A DNA stretch of 11,419 nucleotides from Candidatus Naiadarchaeum limnaeum (GTDB taxonomy: Archaea; Undinarchaeota; Undinarchaeia; Undinarchaeales; Naiadarchaeaceae): the NCBI GenBank assembly GCA_014189685.1, contig DVAB01000027.1:1-11419 (forward strand), written 5' to 3'. Shown here in pieces: positions 6,826-11,419 of the stretch (positions are counted from its first letter, which is position 1; each line of letters begins with the position of its first letter). The position numbers were made by a program, and so were the translations under genes. Below the pieces are notes generated by a model. It saw only the letters and a list, made by a program, of their open reading frames with translations, did not search any database and was not told the DNA's origin.

Positions 6826-7392
6826 TTATTCAACCTCTTGAACTTCTTCTTTTTGAGCCTGAGGAGCTTGTCCTGCTAATATAGGCGTGGCCTCTGCCTC
6901 TGTGGCTATTTTTACTCTTGCGGGGCCAACATAAACAATTTTTGTTTCATCAACTTTAGGAATTAATGTTCCGGGAGTTGTGTGAACAGCTCCTCTGTAA
7001 GAAACATGCCCATGAGTAATAAGTTGGCGCGCATCAAGTGCAGAGGTTGCAATGCCTTTTTTATAAACAAGAGTTTGGATTCTGCGCTCCAATAAATCCC
7101 TTACCTCAAGCGAAAGAACATTATCTAAATTTGCTGTCTGAGGAAGCAGGCCAATTCTTGCAATTTTTTCAATCAATATTTTTTTCTTTTTATCAGCCTC
7201 TGCTCCGTGCGCTCCAATCAATTGCCTCGCCAGCCTTCTGTACTTTCTTAATTCAGCTTCAACTTTCCAGAGCTCTGTTTTGCTTTTCAATCCGTATTGG
7301 CGCACTATTTTGTTTTCCTCTGATATTCTAGCGCGCTCCCACGGCTGAGTAGGAGTAATATACTTTCTTCTTAATCTAATCGGATCGCCCAT
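6826..7392 (-). CDS. rps4: 30S ribosomal protein S4 (uS4)
   Basis: Primary 16S rRNA-binding protein of the small subunit. It has 188 residues. The archaeal N-terminus [18 protein letters not shown] is clear, followed by [11 protein letters not shown] (33-43). The S4 RNA-binding domain lies at about 103-155 ([28 protein letters not shown]). The tail after about 160 is Ala/Glu/Gln-rich and acidic. No cysteines are present, so there is no zinc site. The ATG at 7392 is fixed by the conserved N-terminus. The 22-base spacer to rps13 has no Shine-Dalgarno sequence and is nearly the same as the flanks of the rpl13-rps9 spacer. rps11 follows one base after the stop. Confidence 0.97.
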   Translation of the reverse strand: MGDPIRLRRKYITPTQPWERARISEENKIVRQYGLKSKTELWKVEAELRKYRRLARQLIGAHGAEADKKKKILIEKIARIGLLPQTANLDNVLSLEVRDLLERRIQTLVYKKGIATSALDARQLITHGHVSYRGAVHTTPGTLIPKVDETKIVYVGPARVKIATEAEATPILAGQAPQAQKEEVQEVE

Positions 7393-7414
7393 TGTTTAAA
7401 GTTTGTGAAGCAAC
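7393..7414 (-). repeat. rps13-rps4 spacer: intact copy of a repeated spacer
   Basis: On minus, directly after the rps13 TAG, the spacer reads GTTGCTTC then ACAAACTTTAA, plus ACA before the rps4 ATG. The first 19 bases match, in the same order and with the same stop codon, the two ends of the rpl13-rps9 spacer at 2092-2134. No third copy was found by eye in this window. Confidence 0.6.
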
Positions 7415-7951
7415 CTACTTCTTTTCCTCCTTTTTTGGAGCTGGCTTTGCTTCTGCTGCTTTTACTGCTGAAGGCTGCGGTGCGCCTGGAGCTCCTTTCT
7501 TTTTCTTTGCAACTCCGATTGTCTTTCCTTTTCTTCCTGTTGTGCGCGTTCTCTGGCCGCGGACTCTTAAGCCAAGGATGTGTCTTACTCCTTTGTAAGA
7601 GCGAATTCTTTTCATTCTTTGGAGGTCTTCACGCTGGGCAAGATCTAAATCTGCCTCTATTTTGTGCGAATCAACTCCGATAACTAAATCTTTTCTGCGG
7701 TTTAACAGCCACACAGGAATGTTATGCTTTTGAGGAGCCTCTAGAACTTTAGAAAGCGTTGTGAGTTGAGATTCGTTTAAATCCCCAAACTTTGCAAGTT
7801 TTGGAATTCCGCTTTTAATCCTGATTGCGCGCGCTGTCATGAAAGAAATTCCCTTGATTTTTCTTAGAGCGCGCTCTACTATAACCTCGCCTGGCAAGTC
7901 CTTTCTCATGAAGCGGACTAATTTTCTAGTTTCTGTTTGAGCTTCTGCCAT
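7415..7951 (-). CDS. rps13: 30S ribosomal protein S13 (uS13)
   Basis: Small-subunit head protein that contacts the large subunit and the P-site tRNA. It has 178 residues from the ATG at 7951. Family blocks are VRFMRKDLPGEVIVERALRKIKGIS in pieces across 12-36, the helical middle ending SYKGVRHILGLRVRGQRT (118-135) and TTGRKGKT (137-144). After about residue 148 comes a low-complexity Lys/Ala/Pro tail of about 30 residues, an extension beyond the core. An upstream TTG at 7996 would add 15 residues that do not look like the family, so the ATG is preferred. It begins the S13-S4-S11-rpoD block. Upstream are a TATA box near 8040 and a leader that contains a six-codon ORF. Confidence 0.96.
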   Translation of the reverse strand: MAEAQTETRKLVRFMRKDLPGEVIVERALRKIKGISFMTARAIRIKSGIPKLAKFGDLNESQLTTLSKVLEAPQKHNIPVWLLNRRKDLVIGVDSHKIEADLDLAQREDLQRMKRIRSYKGVRHILGLRVRGQRTRTTGRKGKTIGVAKKKKGAPGAPQPSAVKAAEAKPAPKKEEKK

Positions 7952-8036
7952 TAGGATTTTGTTATGGGTTTTCCTCTTTTCAGAGTCTATCCACAACCAT
8001 AATTCAAATTATAGGGCGTAATAATAACTGAATGAG

Positions 8037-8044
8037 TTTATAAA
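8037..8044 (-). promoter_or_regulatory. Putative promoter of the S13-S4-S11-rpoD block
   Basis: TTTATAAA, flanked by C and C on the minus strand, is a good archaeal TATA box. It predicts a start near 8014 and a leader of about 60 bases before the rps13 ATG. A second, weaker box (CTATAATTT, about 8006-8014) would start about 33 bases before the ATG. The main box lies just before the end of the upstream helical-protein gene, so the block is probably not solely dependent on read-through. Confidence 0.5.
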
Positions 8045-8049
8045 GTTAT

Positions 8050-8715
8050 CTAGAGAAGGTGTTCCCCTATCTCTGGAAAACGAATTTTCACCTGCAGAAT
8101 TCTTTCTTCTACCTCATCCCATTCTTCTAAGCGAAGCATATTGTAAGCCACAGCTAAATTTGGAACTTGCTCACCAAAAATAACTCTGCCCAAAAAACTC
8201 GCAATATTGTTCAGATTTATAGAATTCTTCGCTAGTTCTGAGCGCTTTTTTGCGCTTTTAATTTCATTTGCTTTATTTATTGTCGCGCGCGATAGATTCT
8301 GTATATCTATCAAAAGGCTTAATTGGTGCTCAATAATAGTTGCAAGAATTAACTCGCCCTCTATTGATTTTTGAATCTCTTTTGTATGAGCTGATTTTAC
8401 TTTTTCTAGTGATTTAATCAGCTTTAATTCCTCATCTATTGAACGCATTAATTCGCGAGTGTTAACTTCTAGACCAAGCAAGGTAGAAAGTAAATCAGAA
8501 CTTGCAGTTTTTTCTACATCCTTTATAACTTTTGCCACTTGCTCTACTTCTTTGCGCGGATATTTGAAAAACTCGCCCAATTCCTCAAATTTTCCATCCA
8601 AAACATCTTTCTTCTTATGCGCAGCCTGTTTGTAAAGTACAATATGCTCCTTAACAACTTCCAAGTCCTGCTTCTTTAATTTTTTCAGCATTTTTTGAGA
8701 AATTCCGGGCAGCAT
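8050..8715 (-). CDS. Helical coiled-coil protein, partner gene of the Mrr-like membrane protein
   Basis: I do not recognise the family. The 221-residue product is soluble and almost entirely alpha-helical. It has a basic N-terminus (about 1-40), long Lys/Glu-rich heptad-like helices (about 50-165), and a C-terminal segment of mixed character (about 185-221) with LAVAYNMLRLEEWDEVEERI, which recalls a single helical-hairpin repeat. No signal peptide, membrane helix, cysteine or catalytic motif is visible. The ATG at 8715 follows the stop of the upstream membrane gene by 9 bases. AAAGGA overlapping that stop serves as its ribosome binding site, so the two are almost certainly co-transcribed. A scaffold or regulator acting on the upstream membrane protein is a guess from context only. 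Confidence 0.75.
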   Translation of the reverse strand: MLPGISQKMLKKLKKQDLEVVKEHIVLYKQAAHKKKDVLDGKFEELGEFFKYPRKEVEQVAKVIKDVEKTASSDLLSTLLGLEVNTRELMRSIDEELKLIKSLEKVKSAHTKEIQKSIEGELILATIIEHQLSLLIDIQNLSRATINKANEIKSAKKRSELAKNSINLNNIASFLGRVIFGEQVPNLAVAYNMLRLEEWDEVEERILQVKIRFPEIGEHLL

Positions 8716-8724
8716 TTTTATCCT

Positions 8725-10332
8725 TTAGAAGAGCGAGCGCTTTTTCTTTGCCTTTTTAACAAGCTCTTTTATTTTTTTCTTTCTGATTCCTTCCAATTCT
8801 TTTAGCTCTTTCTTTGTTAGTTTACCCTCTTTTTCAAGATCCTCCAACTCCCCCAGAGCTTCCTGTGCGTCCTCAATTGGCTTTATCTTTGATTCATATT
8901 CCTTCTTTGTGAGAACTGGATGGGGATACCAAACCCCTGGATATCTTTTCAGATAATCTTGCAATATATAGAGAAAAGCATACCCAGGTCCCATGAAAAT
9001 TAAAACAAGCAAAATCCCAAGAAGTATGCTCAATCCGAAAGTGGCGGTAATAAAGGCATAGACTGCCCCGGCAGTTATAAGCAAAAGCAATGCCCAGATG
9101 TAAGCAGGCTTTAATTGCAAATGATAATTCCACCATAAAACTGAAATTCCAAGTGTAACCCGGCGCATGAAGTTAACGTATCTATCCCGTCCGAGCAATT
9201 TTATGAGCGATTTTTCCATGTAAAAATAAATTATATCTCGCCTGAATGCGTAGTTCTTCCACTGGTTAAATATATCCCCGTATACCCCACTCATTTTTAT
9301 ATGGGTTTTTTCTGTATCCTGCCAAGCATTTTTTACTATGGGGCGATAGAAGTAATAGAACTTCCACCACGGATAGTAAACAAGTTCTCTTCCTGTTACA
9401 ACAATATCCTCTGGCTTAACTCCTTCAACATAAGAAATCCATTGCAATGCTGCCAATTTTGCCTCATGTTTTTCCATTGCAGGCCTGTAAACTTCAAAAT
9501 GAACCCCAGGTGGCAATTTTGGCTTTTTAATTTTTGTTCTTGACACCATTTCCTCAACATTGTGGACAGCCTCTTCCTCAAAATAGGTCTGTTTCAAAGT
9601 TCTCCCAGGAATAGGCGCAGCAAACTCTGGCTTTATATCAACCCATGTGTCAATCTCTCCTGTCAGCGCATTGATCGCAAAAAAACCATCCTTCATTTCG
9701 ACGCCCTTGTGCTTTGGGGCGATATGATATGAAAACTTCCAATAGGGTTCGTACGCAAGCTCTTTGTTAAAGAAATAGATGCACTCATAGCTCTGGAAAA
9801 GCATTTTTTCAAAAAACCATTTTAATTTCCAGATGACTTTATCGTAATCCCATTTAACAGGATATGCAGGGGCATTAAACCACCACCTCTCCTTTACCAT
9901 TGCCTTTCCAAGCAGGCGCTCAACCTTGTCAACAGTCATAATTGTAACGGTTCCAAGAGTTGCTGCAGCATCCTCTGCCTCTTTTGTATAGCCATGAACT
10001 GACAAGAGCAAACCAGAATATGCCTCGGCTAACTCGCGGGTCTTTTGCATCATGCGGACATCTGCAACATCAACAGGCTCGCTTCCACGTTTATAATTAA
10101 CAACAATTCTCCCAAATGGCCGCTCAATATCTCTTTTTTCAGCTAAAAGATCAACTTTGTAGACAATTTCCTTTTCCTCTTTTTTAGGAAGCACTTCAGA
10201 AAGTGTTCCGGTTTCCTTTTCAAGCGGCGCTGTTATGATTTTTGTTCCAACTAAGCCAACATTCCTGCGCGTTTCATAGCCATACATATTTAGGAGTTCT
10301 TCTGTGAAATCAAGCAGGGTATTTATGTCCAT
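8725..10332 (-). CDS. Membrane protein with N-terminal Mrr-like nuclease-fold domain
   Basis: The 535-residue protein has several visible parts. Residues about 1-142 resemble Mrr/PD-(D/E)xK restriction-endonuclease-like domains: VDLLAEK (60-66, with D61), strand IVVNYKRG (76-83, with K81), a helix rich in DVADVRMMQKT, then GLLLSVHGYTKEAEDAAATLG and TVDKVERLL. The usual Q or E two residues before the Lys is N79, so catalysis is doubtful. The middle has two copies of an aromatic motif, ELAYEPYWKFSY (191-202) and ELVYYPWWKFYY (316-327), each followed by a strand and a G-E/D-I turn. Two membrane helices (about 410-428 and 432-458) precede a charged C-terminal helical hairpin (about 485-535) resembling a SHOCT-like segment. 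The ATG at 10332 lies near a likely start site. It forms an operon with the helical protein and is divergent from trm1. Function is unknown. Confidence 0.8.
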   Translation of the reverse strand: MDINTLLDFTEELLNMYGYETRRNVGLVGTKIITAPLEKETGTLSEVLPKKEEKEIVYKVDLLAEKRDIERPFGRIVVNYKRGSEPVDVADVRMMQKTRELAEAYSGLLLSVHGYTKEAEDAAATLGTVTIMTVDKVERLLGKAMVKERWWFNAPAYPVKWDYDKVIWKLKWFFEKMLFQSYECIYFFNKELAYEPYWKFSYHIAPKHKGVEMKDGFFAINALTGEIDTWVDIKPEFAAPIPGRTLKQTYFEEEAVHNVEEMVSRTKIKKPKLPPGVHFEVYRPAMEKHEAKLAALQWISYVEGVKPEDIVVTGRELVYYPWWKFYYFYRPIVKNAWQDTEKTHIKMSGVYGDIFNQWKNYAFRRDIIYFYMEKSLIKLLGRDRYVNFMRRVTLGISVLWWNYHLQLKPAYIWALLLLITAGAVYAFITATFGLSILLGILLVLIFMGPGYAFLYILQDYLKRYPGVWYPHPVLTKKEYESKIKPIEDAQEALGELEDLEKEGKLTKKELKELEGIRKKKIKELVKKAKKKRSLF

Positions 10333-10357
10333 TCCTTATCTAATAATAATGTGCGAG

Positions 10358-10378
10358 TATTTATTAATATATTTATTA
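10358..10378. promoter_or_regulatory. Divergent promoter region between the Mrr-like gene and trm1
   Basis: The 62-base gap contains a run of overlapping TATA-like boxes. On plus, AATATATTTA (about 10366-10375) is centred 25 bases before the trm1 ATG, the spacing for a leaderless message. On minus, ATTAATAAATA is centred about 32 bases before the Mrr-like ATG, which would leave a leader of about 6 bases containing AAGGA. Confidence 0.5.
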
Positions 10379-10394
10379 CACACTAAATCCAGAT

Positions 10395-11419
10395 ATGAAA
10401 ACAGTTGCAGAAGGACAGATTGTATTTTTAATTCCGGCTGAGAGCATAGAAAAGCCAACAAAAGCCACTGCTTTTTACAATCCAAGAATGCAATTAAATC
10501 GGGATTTTTCAATCGCGGTCGCAAAGGCCTTTTTTTCAGGACAAAGCAGACTGATTAGAGTTTGCGAGCCTCTAGCAGCCTCAGGAGTTCGCGCCTTGAG
10601 ATATGCAAAAGAAGTAAGAAATACAAATATTGTTTGCGCAGATTACAAGAGAAGCGCATTCTCAACAATTGAAAAAAACATTGGATTAAACGGATTGAAA
10701 AACATCCGCGCTTTTCATGAGGAGGCTGAAAAAAATTTATCCCGCACTAATTATGATTTAATTGATATAGATCCGTTTGGAACTCCTGCGCCTTTTTTGG
10801 AAACTGCTTTAAAACAAATAAACATTGATGGGCTCCTTGGAATTACTGCAACTGATATGACTGTTTTATGCGGGGTTTATCCAGAACTTGCAAAGAAAAG
10901 ATATGGCGGAAAAACTTTGCGCACTGATTATTGTTATGAGCTTGGAGCAAGAGTTTTAATGTATGCGGCCGCGCAAATTGCTAAAAAATTAAAGAAATCC
11001 ATTGAGCCGCTTTTGGTTTTAGGAGTCGACCATTATATTAGAATTTGGCTTAAAGTTGAAGAAGCAAAAAGTCAAACAAAAAATTTTGGCTATATCTATC
11101 ACTGTTTTGAATGTGGCTGGCGAAAAGTTTCAAAAAGTGAAAGTGGGCAAGCTTGTGAATGCGGAAAAAATATGGAAGAGGCCGGACCACTTTGGATTGG
11201 GCCTATTTATAATTCGAAATTTTTGGAAAGTGTGAAAAGAGAAATTATTAATTCAAATTTTGGAGAAAAACACCGCGCGCTAAATTTAATTAATTCAATG
11301 ATTGAGGAAGCAAGTTATCCCGAGATCATAACTTTTTATGATATTCATAAATTCTGCAAAATCCATAATCTAACCGTGCCGAAAGCTTCTGAGTTAATTG
11401 AGAAATTAAAAAAGAACGG
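10395..11419 (+). CDS. trm1: tRNA (guanine(26)-N(2))-dimethyltransferase, cut by the window edge
   Basis: S-adenosylmethionine-dependent enzyme that methylates N2 of G26 in tRNA. It is open from the ATG at 10395 to the window end: 341 complete codons plus two bases, no stop. The family usually runs to about 380 residues, so roughly the last tenth is missing. Visible motifs are FYNPRMQLNRD (27-37), EPLAASGVRALRYAKE (58-73, the SAM-binding loop), the catalytic DIDPFGTPAPFL (124-135), ITATDMTVLCG (150-160), LRTDYCYELGARVL (175-188) and a zinc knuckle with C237, C240, C254 and C256. The ATG is 25 bases after a TATA box, and no Shine-Dalgarno sequence is seen, so the message is probably leaderless. 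The tRNA-Leu in this window has G26 and is a plausible substrate. Confidence 0.95.
   Translation, partial: MKTVAEGQIVFLIPAESIEKPTKATAFYNPRMQLNRDFSIAVAKAFFSGQSRLIRVCEPLAASGVRALRYAKEVRNTNIVCADYKRSAFSTIEKNIGLNGLKNIRAFHEEAEKNLSRTNYDLIDIDPFGTPAPFLETALKQINIDGLLGITATDMTVLCGVYPELAKKRYGGKTLRTDYCYELGARVLMYAAAQIAKKLKKSIEPLLVLGVDHYIRIWLKVEEAKSQTKNFGYIYHCFECGWRKVSKSESGQACECGKNMEEAGPLWIGPIYNSKFLESVKREIINSNFGEKHRALNLINSMIEEASYPEIITFYDIHKFCKIHNLTVPKASELIEKLKKN

Noticed and set aside
6825-6833. Longer rps11 starting from TTG at 6833
   Set aside because: The GAGG site would touch the TTG, while it is nine bases from the ATG at 6824. The ATG also avoids an 8-base overlap with rps4.
7405-7683. Plus-strand frames with Leu/Phe-rich sequence opposite rps13
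   Set aside because: They look like membrane proteins only because they are read opposite the Lys/Ala-rich tail of S13.
7952-7996. Longer rps13 starting from TTG at 7996
   Set aside because: The extra 15 residues do not resemble S13, and the ATG at 7951 gives the expected family N-terminus.
8894-9136. Minus-strand frame inside the Mrr-like membrane gene
   Set aside because: It is an out-of-frame reading of the membrane-helix region of the larger gene, with no start signal of its own.
1-11419. CRISPR array, insertion sequence, integrase or attachment-site duplication linked to the tRNA
   Set aside because: No regularly spaced repeats, transposase or integrase motifs were found, and no second copy of the tRNA 3' end was seen nearby, so the insert around tRNA-Leu cannot be called an integrated element.

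Overview
The window is archaeal. It carries a run of archaeal/eukaryotic-type ribosomal proteins (uS13, uS4, uS11, eL18/L18e, uL13, uS9) together with RNA polymerase subunits D and N. It also has an archaeal/eukaryotic-type prolyl-tRNA synthetase, a Trm1 tRNA methyltransferase, a type II tRNA-Leu without an encoded CCA, TATA boxes about 25 bases upstream of likely leaderless start codons, and very short intergenic spaces. The AT-rich composition, small gene set and style of the surface proteins suggest a DPANN-type archaeon, but the lineage cannot be fixed from the sequence alone.

Layout from left to right. proS (+) converges with, and overlaps by 4 bases, the end of a minus-strand block L18e-L13-S9-rpoN (2919 down to 1460). 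Then comes an insert: a minus-strand membrane protein (3698 down to 2979) and a plus-strand Ig-like surface protein (3753-5414) that diverge from one shared TATA region, a minus-strand tRNA-Leu(GAG) (5433-5518), and an 81-residue two-helix membrane protein on plus (5566-5811). The minus block S13-S4-S11-rpoD (7951 down to 5812) follows. Next is a two-gene minus operon made of a large membrane protein with an Mrr-like N-terminal domain (10332 down to 8725) and a helical coiled-coil protein (8715 down to 8050). The last gene is trm1 (+), starting at 10395 and cut by the right edge.

Most of the window is translation and transcription machinery. The S13-S4-S11-rpoD and L18e-L13-S9-rpoN blocks are usually one continuous operon in archaea. 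Here they are split by about 2.9 kb holding two membrane-anchored proteins, a tRNA gene and a small membrane protein, and L18e appears to have gained its own promoter.

The parts most worth a second look are:
- the Mrr-like/membrane fusion protein with an altered catalytic motif and a duplicated aromatic motif, and its coiled-coil partner;
- the four-repeat surface protein with eight regularly paired cysteines and an LPPTG motif before its membrane helix;
- a spacer sequence present both before rps4 and before rps9, the second copy interrupted by a 24-base hairpin-rich segment.

No CRISPR array, insertion sequence, integrase or rRNA was seen. No gene-free stretch exceeds about 100 bases.
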